Positions 6,936 through 15,964 of a DNA stretch of 64,000 nucleotides are shown here, piece after piece. Made by a program: the position numbers and the translations under genes. How positions within the stretch are numbered: position 1 is the first letter of the stretch; each line of letters opens with the position of its first letter. This DNA is from Saprospiraceae bacterium (GTDB lineage Bacteria; Bacteroidota; Bacteroidia; Chitinophagales; Saprospiraceae): NCBI GenBank assembly GCA_029251525.1, contig JAQXDE010000007.1, positions 119,172-183,171 of the forward strand, given 5' to 3'. A model generated the notes under the pieces. It did not search any database and was not told the DNA's origin. It saw only the letters and a list, made by a program, of their open reading frames with translations.

Positions 6936-9263
6936 ATGACAAATCGTAATAAATATTTCTTATCCATTTTTGTCATCCTTTTTTCAATAAATTTTTCTCA
7001 AGCCCAACCTGATATCGGGATTGGTGAATGGAAATCACATTTGCCATTTCAGGCAGGGAAATATGTTACTCAAAGTGCAGAAGATATTATTTATGCAACT
7101 AATTGGGGAATAGTATACATTAATAAAAATGATAACTCCACTCGAACTTTAGATAAACTAAATGGACTTAGTGGTGTCGGAATCGAACGGATCAAATACA
7201 ATCAAGCAAATGATGTTTTGATGATCGCCTACTCAAATAGTACCATCGATTTGGTCAAGTCAAATGAAACAATTACTCTTTCCGATATTCAGCGATTCAA
7301 TAATATTTCAGGAGACAAGAGAATCTATGATATTTTTATGGATACAGATTCAACTGCCTTATTGGCTACAGGCTATGGTATTTCTAAAATAAACTTCAAT
7401 CAAAATATCTTTGTGTTTTCAACTTTCACAGCGATACCTATGAATTCGGTGTTGCTTAAAGATGAAATGATTTACGCTACTACCGAAGAAGGAATTTACC
7501 GTGCCTCAAATCAACCAAATGTAAATTTGCAAGATTTTGGAGTTTGGGAATTTTTAGATTCCAATAATGGATTTCCTGATGTTTATAGCACAGGCGTTAT
7601 TGCAAATTTTTCTGATAAAATATTTGTGAGTATTGATACCTCATTATATAGTTTTGATGGAACAAGTTTGGAACAGGTTTATACCCCTGAGGATGGGTTT
7701 AAAATTGAATATATTACAACTGAAGGCACTCAAATGGTCGTGGGATTAAGTTGCCAAGATGGTGCTTGTGGAGGCAAATTAATATTTTTTAAATCAGATG
7801 GTCTTTTTACTGAAATTAAAGATTTTTGCGTGAGCCGTCCACTACATGCCATTGAAGATGAAGATGGTTGGGTTTGGGTCGCTGATGATTTTTATAGGTT
7901 TCGAAGTTATAAAATTGATGATGAAATTTGCAACGAAGGTTTTACGCTAAACTCCCCTTTTGCAATAAAAAATTATGACCTCGAAGTTCATAAGGGACAG
8001 CTTTGGGTTACCGCTGGAGGAATTGATATTCGAAATTATTTTCAATTTTATTTTGAAGGTTTATATACCTTAGAAAATGGGACTTGGAGATATTTCAACC
8101 GACTGAATCGACCTGACTTGGATGGAACCTTAGATTTTTTGAGAGTAGCATTTCACCCTGAAAAGGAAATAATGTATGCCAGTACCTATTACGATGGATT
8201 AATAAAATATGAAAATGATATCTTTGAAATTTTTGATAACTCTAATTCTACATTAGGAAATTCAACAATAGCCGATACAGGTCGGACAAAGGTTGCTGGT
8301 TTGGCTTATGATCAAAATAATAATCTTTGGATTGCAAATCCAGGAACAGCTAGACCAATATCAGTTATTCCAGATGAAGGTGATATGAAAAGTTTTTCTG
8401 TTAACTCTAATATTCAAGGTTTGTTCGCTTTGGAGGTAGATGATAACAATTTTAAATGGTTTACAGTTAGCGAAAAGACTGCGGGAATATTAGTATTTGA
8501 TGAGGGAGATTTAAATGTAAGTGGAGATGAAAGATTTAGACAAATTAAATCTTCGAGTAGTGCTCTTAGTACTAATAATGTGAGTTGTATTACAAAAGAT
8601 TTAGATGGAGATATGTGGGTGGGAACTGGTGATGGAATTATCATTTTTGAGTGTGGAAGTAGCGTATTTGATGAAAGTCAATGTAAGGGAACACGTAAAA
8701 TTGTAGAACAAGATGGCATCCCTGCCTACCTTTTAGTTGGGGAAGATGTAAAAGCAATTGCAGTGGATGGTGCTAACCGAAAATGGGTGGGTACCACTAC
8801 AGGTGTCTTTGTAATTTCTTCAGATGGAGAGGAATTAATTGCAAAATTTAATACAGAAAATAGTCCTCTTTTTGATAATGTAATAACTGATATTGCTATT
8901 GATCCTACTTGTGGAGAAGTATTTATTGGAACTTCTGAAGGGATAATTTCTTACAGAGGTGAAGCTGTAGAGGGTGGAATTATACATAAGGAAAACGCAT
9001 TAGTTTTCCCAAATCCTGTTCGTCCGGAATATCGAGGGCCAATTGCAATCAAAGGATTAGCCCGAGATTCGGATGTGAAAATTACAGATATCAATGGACA
9101 ACTAGTTTTTGAAACACAAGCTCTCGGAGGACAAGCAATATGGGATGGTCGAGATTACACTGGAAGGAAAGCCGCTACAGGGGTTTACCTAGTCTTAGGA
9201 ACCACGACAAAGGGGTTTGAAGAACCGAAAAGTGTCGTAGCGAAGATTTTATTTATGAATTAG
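6936..9263 (+). CDS. porZ: PorZ-like T9SS beta-propeller protein
   Basis: The protein has 775 residues, very close to the 776 of Porphyromonas PorZ. A signal peptide (1-23) precedes two seven-bladed two-component-regulator-like propellers, with repeats such as IYATTEEGIYRA, LWIANPG, MWVGTGDGI, KWVGTTTGV and VFIGTSEGI. The C-terminal immunoglobulin-like domain (about 690-775) contains ALVFPNPVRPEYRG and ends TGVYLV...VVAKILFMN. PorZ is a surface component of the T9SS attachment complex that delivers A-LPS to the PorU sortase. The gene is monocistronic. A generic periplasmic propeller is the alternative, but length and the C-terminal domain favour PorZ. Confidence 0.75.
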   Translation: MTNRNKYFLSIFVILFSINFSQAQPDIGIGEWKSHLPFQAGKYVTQSAEDIIYATNWGIVYINKNDNSTRTLDKLNGLSGVGIERIKYNQANDVLMIAYSNSTIDLVKSNETITLSDIQRFNNISGDKRIYDIFMDTDSTALLATGYGISKINFNQNIFVFSTFTAIPMNSVLLKDEMIYATTEEGIYRASNQPNVNLQDFGVWEFLDSNNGFPDVYSTGVIANFSDKIFVSIDTSLYSFDGTSLEQVYTPEDGFKIEYITTEGTQMVVGLSCQDGACGGKLIFFKSDGLFTEIKDFCVSRPLHAIEDEDGWVWVADDFYRFRSYKIDDEICNEGFTLNSPFAIKNYDLEVHKGQLWVTAGGIDIRNYFQFYFEGLYTLENGTWRYFNRLNRPDLDGTLDFLRVAFHPEKEIMYASTYYDGLIKYENDIFEIFDNSNSTLGNSTIADTGRTKVAGLAYDQNNNLWIANPGTARPISVIPDEGDMKSFSVNSNIQGLFALEVDDNNFKWFTVSEKTAGILVFDEGDLNVSGDERFRQIKSSSSALSTNNVSCITKDLDGDMWVGTGDGIIIFECGSSVFDESQCKGTRKIVEQDGIPAYLLVGEDVKAIAVDGANRKWVGTTTGVFVISSDGEELIAKFNTENSPLFDNVITDIAIDPTCGEVFIGTSEGIISYRGEAVEGGIIHKENALVFPNPVRPEYRGPIAIKGLARDSDVKITDINGQLVFETQALGGQAIWDGRDYTGRKAATGVYLVLGTTTKGFEEPKSVVAKILFMN

Positions 9264-9338
9264 AAATCGAATCAAAGTACGGTGTTTCAAAGACTTATTA
9301 ATACTCAACAATTTAACATAGGCAAACTGATTTTTTAT

Positions 9339-10472
9339 TTAATAGACAGCTGTTTCCAATATATATTCATAGTATTTTTCATATTGTGGTAAAACATACT
9401 TAATGTCAAACTTCTCTGCTTGTTCCAAAGCATTTTTTCTAAACTCAGCCAATACATCTTCGTCTTCTAAAATTTTGATAGCATATTTCGCCATTGAAGC
9501 TATATCTCCTATGTCACTCAAATAACCAGTCTTGCCGTGAATATTCACCTCTGGTATTCCACCTGCATTGGAAGAAATAACAGGTACTTCACATGCCATT
9601 GCTTCCAATGCCGCCAATCCAAAACTTTCATTTGCACTTGGCATTATAAATAAATCAGCTACCGATAAAAGTTCCTCCACTGCATCTTGCTTCCCTAGAA
9701 AACGAATTTCATCGCATAGTCCAATTTGTCGACACAAATCTTCTAATTTCCTCCTTTCTGGACCATCACCAATTAATAATAATTTTGAGGGAATTTTTTT
9801 TAAGACCTTTTCAAAAACATAAATTACATCTTCAACTCTTTTCACTTTTCTGAAATTAGAAACGTGAACTAATATTTTTTCACCATTCGGAGCAATTGCT
9901 TTTTTGAAATGATCTTTGTTAACTTTTTTAAAACGATCGAAATCTATGAAATTTGAGATGACTCTGATTTCCTTTTTGATGGCGAAATTGTCAAACGTCT
10001 GCTTTCTCAAACTTTCCGAAACAGCTGTCACTCCATCTGACTTATTGATTGAAAATGAGACTACAGGAGCAAAGGATTTATTATTTCCTACCAGCGTTAT
10101 ATCTGTTCCATGCAATGTAGTGACCACCGGAATATACTTTCCATCAGCTAACAATATTTTTTTTGCCATATAAGCAACTGCGGCATGAGGAATCGCATAG
10201 TGGACATGAAGTAAATCTAATCCTTCATATTTTACTACATCAACTAGCTTACTTGCTAAGGCGGTATCATAAGGTGGGTATTCAAATAATGGGTAATCTT
10301 CCGCATTAACCTCGTGATAGAAAATATTTTCTTGAAAACTTTGCAAACGAGCCGGGCGCCCATAAGTGATAAAATGAATTTGGTGTCCCTTTTTTGCCAG
10401 ACCTAATCCAAGTTCAGTTGCTACTACTCCGCTTCCTCCGTAGGTAGGATAACAGACAATACCTATTTTCAT
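9339..10472 (-). CDS. bshA: N-acetyl-alpha-D-glucosaminyl L-malate synthase BshA
   Basis: This GT4-family glycosyltransferase catalyses the first step of bacillithiol synthesis (UDP-GlcNAc plus L-malate). The family signature MKIGIVCYPTYGGSGVVATELG lies at the very start, VTTLHGTDITLVG is in the N-terminal lobe, and the GT4 E-x7-E motif ESFGLAALE is near the C-terminus. I chose the ATG at 10472; a TTG at 10505 would add 11 residues (MNIFFKKTTRR) not typical of BshA. The gene is convergent with porZ, and no obvious terminator lies in the 75-bp gap. bshB and bshC are not in the window. Confidence 0.94.
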   Translation of the reverse strand: MKIGIVCYPTYGGSGVVATELGLGLAKKGHQIHFITYGRPARLQSFQENIFYHEVNAEDYPLFEYPPYDTALASKLVDVVKYEGLDLLHVHYAIPHAAVAYMAKKILLADGKYIPVVTTLHGTDITLVGNNKSFAPVVSFSINKSDGVTAVSESLRKQTFDNFAIKKEIRVISNFIDFDRFKKVNKDHFKKAIAPNGEKILVHVSNFRKVKRVEDVIYVFEKVLKKIPSKLLLIGDGPERRKLEDLCRQIGLCDEIRFLGKQDAVEELLSVADLFIMPSANESFGLAALEAMACEVPVISSNAGGIPEVNIHGKTGYLSDIGDIASMAKYAIKILEDEDVLAEFRKNALEQAEKFDIKYVLPQYEKYYEYILETAVY

Positions 10473-10564
10473 TCTTCGTGTTGTTTTTTTGAAAAAAATA
10501 TTCAATAAGTGTAATATCTTTTTTTACAAAATGTTCATCTAGAGATGGTTTATTATTGTTCTCA

Positions 10565-10608
10565 AAAATGGAAAAGGCATCCGAACTACTGAATGCCTTT
10601 TCCATTTT
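10565..10608 (-). terminator. Strong intrinsic terminator after the 1299-residue secreted protein gene
   Basis: AAAATGGAAAAGGCAT (10565-10580) pairs perfectly with ATGCCTTTTCCATTTT (10593-10608), a 16-bp stem with a 12-nt loop. On the minus strand it follows the stop at 10627 and ends in T residues. Confidence 0.85.
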
Positions 10609-10626
10609 ATCCTTTATTTACAAAAG

Positions 10627-13600
10627 TTAAGGATTGTTTTTCATTATTTTTTTTATCGTCGTTTGGTTATCTACTTTTACCTTTACAAAATACATTCCAT
10701 TAGGATAGTCTTTCATATTCAACTCTACCTTCTCTTCTATCGTTTTTTCAATAGATGCTTCAAAAAGAACCTGTCCAATCATATTGATGACTTGAACCTG
10801 AACATCAACTATTTTTGAAAAAGCCATATCCAAGGTCGCTAAGTCCATCGTTGGATTCGGATATAAATTAATACTTTGAATATCTTCTATTTCATTAATA
10901 TTAACCATCAAGTCAATAATTGCAACATCGACACAACCGAATCCATCTGTCACTGTCACTTGATATGTTCCAGCACTAATTCCTGTAACAGTGGCAGTAT
11001 TATCCCCTGTATCCCATAGATACGTGTAAGGACCTAAGCTCGCATTTGGCATAACTGAAACTGTACCGTCTCCCTCACCTACACTGGACTCTGAAGTCAT
11101 AATAGTTACCAAATCCAGTGAAGAACATTGGAAGATATTAATATTATCAATATCTAAATAGTAGTCACCTGTTCCCCAAATTCCTAAAAAACGAAATTTA
11201 ACAGATTCTCCAACAAGACTTGAGATATCAATATTTATTGTCGCCAACTCATTGGAAGTAACGTGATTATCTTGAGTGATTAAAAATAAATCTGTGTAAT
11301 TTATTCCACAATCTAATGAATATTGAATCTTTAATGAATCACCTATTCCAAGTGTAGTTGCGTTTGCTCCATTTCCACTAAAATCAACATATCGATAATC
11401 GAAAAATAAAGAGTCTCCATCAGAAATTGGTCCAATTGGAGGAGAAGCTAATTCAAAACTTGGATCAAAACTATACATGTTATCAAATGCAACAAATGAG
11501 ATATTATTATGAAACTCGGTAATTGGATTGAACTCATCAGAAAACCATCCATTTGGTAATGTTCCACCTTCAAAATCTTCTTTGAAAGGTAATATTCGAT
11601 AAGTTGCGAACTGAAAAGTTGTAGTGTCATTACTTACATTTAACTCACCAGGTAAGCTTGACCAAGCTGTAACATTATAAATCCCAGCTCCAGTCGAATT
11701 AAATGGTGTTGTAAATGTATATGTTGCAGATTGGTCTGGTGCTAAAGTCAAAGCCCCAACATTTTCAATTATATCAATTCCTCCGTTAACATTATACCCA
11801 ACATCAAATCCAGTTTGAGTTGCAGTTCCATTATTAACAAGTGTCAAAGTCAACTCATCAATTGGATCACCACATTCGAGCAAAGTAGTATTGACAACTG
11901 TTTGCGAAGCCATATCATTGGCAACTGGAATAAAAATAGCCACATCATCAACTCCAACTCCATCAAAACCATTTACCGATCCATCAGAGCCAAAACCAAA
12001 TCTTAGTCGAACATCAGCTTCGCCAGCAACACCTGTCAATTCGTGTTTTGCAAAAATCCATCCTCCAGAATTCCCTGCCCAAACTTCTCCCAATTGATTA
12101 AATGTATTATTGACATTATACCAGTTAACACCTGTACCAATACCTCCAATCTTGTACCATGTATTTCCTCCATCAATTGACGCGTCTAACCAACCTCCAT
12201 CGTAATTAGTTTCAGTATCAAAATTGATTGATAGAGAAATGGTTGGATCATTTGTTAGAGAAGAGAAATCGAAACAATTTGAGACCACGTAGGACTCTTC
12301 TGCATTGTTATAGTTTCCATTTAAATTAGTCACCCAAGCATTAACCCCACTTGCTGCATTTGGAATATCCGTCCCGCTAGGTTCTCCAAATGCCCAAGAT
12401 TGATTGACACCATCGTCACTTACAGCCCAACCTCCATTATCCACTTCAAAATTTTGAGCATATGGAAAATCAGAAATGCTAGGTATATTAGTTACAGTGT
12501 AATAAGCGGTATCATTTCCTGTCTCAGAATCACCATCCAGTTCAGTCCAAGCAGCAATTTCATACGTTCCTGGCAAAGACAAATCTGCAGTAGCTTCAAA
12601 TTCTAAAACAACAATACTATCATTTCCAATTACATTTGTAAAATATCCATCCAAAGGAACATTGATTGCTGCAGGTGCTCCGTTAATACTAAATTTAAAT
12701 GGAATAAGTGATTGAGGATTAGAACCATAATTAGTCATCGTAATTGTAATCACCTCTGAATCAGTCAAGCCACAACCAGAAAGAGGAGAAGAGATCTCTA
12801 AAACACCAACATCATTTAAAGTAATCGTGGTAAAAGTAAATGGTCCAGCCAATGCACTCGTATCTCCATTATCACAAAATCTAATTACATAATAGTCATA
12901 TGTAGAATTTTCATCTAAACCAGTTAATGAGGCAAAAGGATCGTTAGTTGTGAAAATAATCCCTACACCTGTATTAGGCAAAAACCCAACTGGTCCATAT
13001 TCTACTTGCCAAACACCAACAGAGTCAGAATCCATCCAACTTACATCAGCCGACAACCCAAATAAATCATCAACACCTAAGTTTGTTGCACCTGGACAAG
13101 TTGGACATGCAAATGTCTCATAAACAACACCTGTTGCTGGAAACGGACCATCTGAGAAAATAATGTTTCCATCAGGATCTAAAATATTATACGTTACTTC
13201 ATTTTGAAAAGCGCCTGCAATGTAGTTAAAAATCAATGGCAAATTACTTCCTGCATTTATCGTAAATACCGCAGAATTTCCAGTTGTGAAAGTATAATCT
13301 GTAGAAATACCTCCAACAGTTACATTCAATATCGAACCATTCCAACCATCGCCAAATGAATCGAATAATTCAATAGTATAGTCACATGGATTATTAAGTG
13401 TTGTATTAAATGAATTTACCAAAGCATTATTACTTACCTCATTATCACAGTCTGAGTGCACATAAAAGTCATATGCAGTATTTTGGGTCAAACCACTTAA
13501 AGTTGTCGAAAGGTTGGTTGTATTAAGTACTGTGCCTGACCCTGGTACAAAACCAGCTAATCCATATTCCAAATTGTATCCAATCGCTGCAAATGAAGGA

Positions 13601-14526
13601 TCCCAACTTATATCTGCAAAAGTTGAATTGACATCCGTAATCATCACATTGGTAGGAGCTGGACATGAAAGTAACGTCGTAAATGAAAATGGTCCCGCAA
13701 AATTACTCATCTCTCCACCCCCACAATCTGACTGAATGTAATATTGATAAGCGGTATTTTGCATCAAACTAGTTAAGTTTAAAAACAAATTAGCTGTATT
13801 TGTCAATATTCCGGTTCCGAGAGTGAAACCTGTCAAACCATATTCAATATTATAACTGTCAGACGAATCAGAAACTGCCCAGGTAATATCAGCAGACGAG
13901 TTTGTTAAATTATCAACAGATATATTTGGAGGTGCTAAACAATTCAAATTAGTGCCACATGGCAAATTATCTCCAGGATGAGTTGCTCCACTCGCAATAG
14001 TCACATCTGCTTCCCATCCTATTCGGTTAACTACTGCTGTTGCAAAAAGCAAAACTGTAATACACCCGGTAGTACCTGTAAAACTAGATGAACCATTTGA
14101 AGCTATCATATCTACTAAAAGATTATCGTTGGCATTTGGCAAACCAGCCCCATTTCCATACAAAAGTGTTCCTGCGTTAGAGTCACCATCATAGATTTCT
14201 ATAAAATCAAAAGTGGCAAAAACATCGAAGACAGTAAAGTCCAAAGTAATCGCACTCCCATCAGGGGAACATAAAGTCGTCACCGTCTCACATCCACAAT
14301 TAAAATAAAACCCTGCAGGGTCAGTTCCTACCACTGGATTCGTTGCTGTTCCTCCATGATCTGCAAACACACCTCCATTCCCAGCAACAAAACATTCTGT
14401 TTGGCCTGCCGTTGGAATAATCTGTGCAAATTGAGTTTGGGTGAAAAAGAAGGAAATTAAAACAATCATAATATAGAATGATTTTATCCTATTATGTGCT
14501 ATAAAATTTAAGTCGAATGGTTCCAT
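10627..14526 (-). CDS. Large secreted multidomain protein with fibronectin III domains and T9SS sorting signal
   Basis: The protein has 1299 residues. A signal peptide ends near residue 35 (FFFTQTQFAQ); the ATG encoding MIVLISFFF (14469) is a plausible alternative start. Domains in order: CUB-like (about 40-180), two fibronectin type III domains (about 190-375, with repeated NTAYQYYIQSDC / NTAYDFYVHSDC), a GDGWNGS module, a third FN3 (about 478-570), CARDB-like domains (about 573-685 and 870-975), two jelly-roll/MAM-like modules beginning AQNFEVDNGGW and KEDFEGGTLPNGW, an SprB-like repeat (about 1135-1210, ISAGTYQVTVTDGFGC), and a type A T9SS sorting domain (1220-1299, INLYPNPTMD...GMYFVKVKVDN). 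No protease or glycosidase motif is visible, so an adhesin or matrix role is inferred. It is monocistronic with its own terminator. Confidence 0.88.
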   Translation of the reverse strand: MEPFDLNFIAHNRIKSFYIMIVLISFFFTQTQFAQIIPTAGQTECFVAGNGGVFADHGGTATNPVVGTDPAGFYFNCGCETVTTLCSPDGSAITLDFTVFDVFATFDFIEIYDGDSNAGTLLYGNGAGLPNANDNLLVDMIASNGSSSFTGTTGCITVLLFATAVVNRIGWEADVTIASGATHPGDNLPCGTNLNCLAPPNISVDNLTNSSADITWAVSDSSDSYNIEYGLTGFTLGTGILTNTANLFLNLTSLMQNTAYQYYIQSDCGGGEMSNFAGPFSFTTLLSCPAPTNVMITDVNSTFADISWDPSFAAIGYNLEYGLAGFVPGSGTVLNTTNLSTTLSGLTQNTAYDFYVHSDCDNEVSNNALVNSFNTTLNNPCDYTIELFDSFGDGWNGSILNVTVGGISTDYTFTTGNSAVFTINAGSNLPLIFNYIAGAFQNEVTYNILDPDGNIIFSDGPFPATGVVYETFACPTCPGATNLGVDDLFGLSADVSWMDSDSVGVWQVEYGPVGFLPNTGVGIIFTTNDPFASLTGLDENSTYDYYVIRFCDNGDTSALAGPFTFTTITLNDVGVLEISSPLSGCGLTDSEVITITMTNYGSNPQSLIPFKFSINGAPAAINVPLDGYFTNVIGNDSIVVLEFEATADLSLPGTYEIAAWTELDGDSETGNDTAYYTVTNIPSISDFPYAQNFEVDNGGWAVSDDGVNQSWAFGEPSGTDIPNAASGVNAWVTNLNGNYNNAEESYVVSNCFDFSSLTNDPTISLSINFDTETNYDGGWLDASIDGGNTWYKIGGIGTGVNWYNVNNTFNQLGEVWAGNSGGWIFAKHELTGVAGEADVRLRFGFGSDGSVNGFDGVGVDDVAIFIPVANDMASQTVVNTTLLECGDPIDELTLTLVNNGTATQTGFDVGYNVNGGIDIIENVGALTLAPDQSATYTFTTPFNSTGAGIYNVTAWSSLPGELNVSNDTTTFQFATYRILPFKEDFEGGTLPNGWFSDEFNPITEFHNNISFVAFDNMYSFDPSFELASPPIGPISDGDSLFFDYRYVDFSGNGANATTLGIGDSLKIQYSLDCGINYTDLFLITQDNHVTSNELATINIDISSLVGESVKFRFLGIWGTGDYYLDIDNINIFQCSSLDLVTIMTSESSVGEGDGTVSVMPNASLGPYTYLWDTGDNTATVTGISAGTYQVTVTDGFGCVDVAIIDLMVNINEIEDIQSINLYPNPTMDLATLDMAFSKIVDVQVQVINMIGQVLFEASIEKTIEEKVELNMKDYPNGMYFVKVKVDNQTTIKKIMKNNP

Positions 14527-15058
14527 AGAAAATGATTTGTACTCAATTTTTTAAAATTGAAATTGATTAATTATGATGATGTCTTGGAAACTAAATGAGT
14601 GTTTTTCAAAAACATCAGTGATGGATTTTGAAAAATATTGTTGAAAATAATACTTATTTGATTCACTAGGTTCTTGTCTACAGTTATTCAACTGTTTTTT
14701 TGAAAAAAGTACCCTAGTGGACAACGTAAAAACACAATCTACTATTAATATAGTTGAGAGATTCCATAAAAACACTAAGAAAAAAGTAAAAATAACTAAA
14801 ATACAAGTATAAAAATCAGCTTATTGGTGTTTAAATTTACGCAATTATAATCTTCTCAGTCGTCCTATCCAGTAGATTTTATTTCGAAAAGTCTAAAATA
14901 ATTGATTTATACCTAGATTCAAAGAGAATTTCAATGAACAATTTTAAGAAAATTCTGTTTATAACTCTTAAATAAACCTTTCTGCTTACTGTAAAAGTTT
15001 AAAGACAGGTTAAAGAATTCTTATTTTAGAATAAAAACATTTAACTAAATAATCGAAA
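14527..15058. other. 532-bp divergent intergenic region with a nested inverted repeat
   Basis: The region lies between the divergent secreted-protein gene and the MerR-type gene. CACTAGG (14664-14670) pairs with CCTAGTG (14713-14719) and encloses ACAGTT/AACTGT (14680-14685 / 14690-14695) followed by seven T. A 74-codon minus-strand frame at 14551-14775 overlaps this and looks spurious. I find no exact TAnnTTTG on either strand. The inner hairpin with its T-run could act as a plus-strand terminator. Confidence 0.4.
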
Positions 15059-15961
15059 TTGGCTGTTTATTCCATCAAAGACCTTGAAAAGTTGTGCGGT
15101 ATTAAAGCCCATACCATTCGAATATGGGAGCAACGCTATGATATAGTGAAGCCTAAGCGAACTAAGACCAATATTCGGTATTATATGGATACTGATCTCA
15201 AAATACTTTTGAATGTTGCTCTGCTTAACCGAAATGGATTGAAGATTTCAAAGATTGCTGGGATGAGTCAAGACGAAATAGCAAGGAAAGTTTCAGAGAT
15301 TTCGGTTATTGATTTTGATGGTGACGCTAAATTGGATGCTTTAATGTTGTCAATGATTGAGATGGATGAGTTGAAATTTGATAGAATTGTTTCCACTAAT
15401 ATACGTCAAATAGGATTTGAGCGAACTATGCTAGAGGTGATTTATCCTTTTTTGGATAAACTAAGTTTAATGTGGCTCACTGGCTCTATTGTCCCCGCAC
15501 AAGAAAATTTTATTAGTAATTTAATTCGTCAAAAAATCGTTGTTGCTATTGATAGTTTACCACATTCTGCAGGCCGAACATGCAACAAGTTTTTTGTCTA
15601 TTTGCCCGAGGGCGAAAAACAAGAATTAAGTATTTTGTTTATGCACTATTTAATAAAGTGCCGTGGAAATCAAGTCATTTATCTAGGTCAGAATATTAGT
15701 ACTAACGATTTAATTGATGCTTATCAGATTTCGAAACCAAACTATATATTTACAATGATAACCGAGACATATGCCAACAAGCCTGTCCAGCAATATGTCG
15801 ACCAGCTCTCTGTATCTTTCCCTGAATCGAAGATTTTATTATCAGGATACCAAGTGGTGGCTCAAGATGTTGAATCTTCAAATAATATTTCTATCTTAAA
15901 AAGTCTTTTCGATGCAATAGAAATGTTAAATGAGATTAAAAATAGAAGTTGTGAAAAGTAG
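15059..15961 (+). CDS. MerR-family regulator with degenerate B12-binding domain (CarH/LitR-like)
   Basis: The protein has 300 residues and starts at TTG. The TTG is supported by the family N-terminus MAVYSIKDLEKLCGIKAHTIRIWEQRY and by an in-frame stop only a few codons upstream. Residues 1-70 are a MerR winged helix, 85-165 a four-helix cobalamin cap, and 172-295 a Rossmann-like B12 domain. In CarH the cap motif is W-x9-E-H and the lower cobalt ligand is His in E-x-H-x2-G. Here the cap reads W139-x9-E149-N150 and the loop E186-K-Q188-E-L-S191, so both histidines and the glycine are replaced. It may no longer bind adenosylcobalamin or sense light. It is convergent with the next gene, with a 3-bp gap. 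Confidence 0.85.
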   Translation: MAVYSIKDLEKLCGIKAHTIRIWEQRYDIVKPKRTKTNIRYYMDTDLKILLNVALLNRNGLKISKIAGMSQDEIARKVSEISVIDFDGDAKLDALMLSMIEMDELKFDRIVSTNIRQIGFERTMLEVIYPFLDKLSLMWLTGSIVPAQENFISNLIRQKIVVAIDSLPHSAGRTCNKFFVYLPEGEKQELSILFMHYLIKCRGNQVIYLGQNISTNDLIDAYQISKPNYIFTMITETYANKPVQQYVDQLSVSFPESKILLSGYQVVAQDVESSNNISILKSLFDAIEMLNEIKNRSCEK

Positions 15962-15964
15962 GTT

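Noticed and set aside
14551..14775. 74-codon minus-strand ORF upstream of the secreted protein
   Set aside because: Composition is Ile/Phe/Asn-rich as in random AT-rich DNA, it ends in the spacer, and it covers the nested hairpin.
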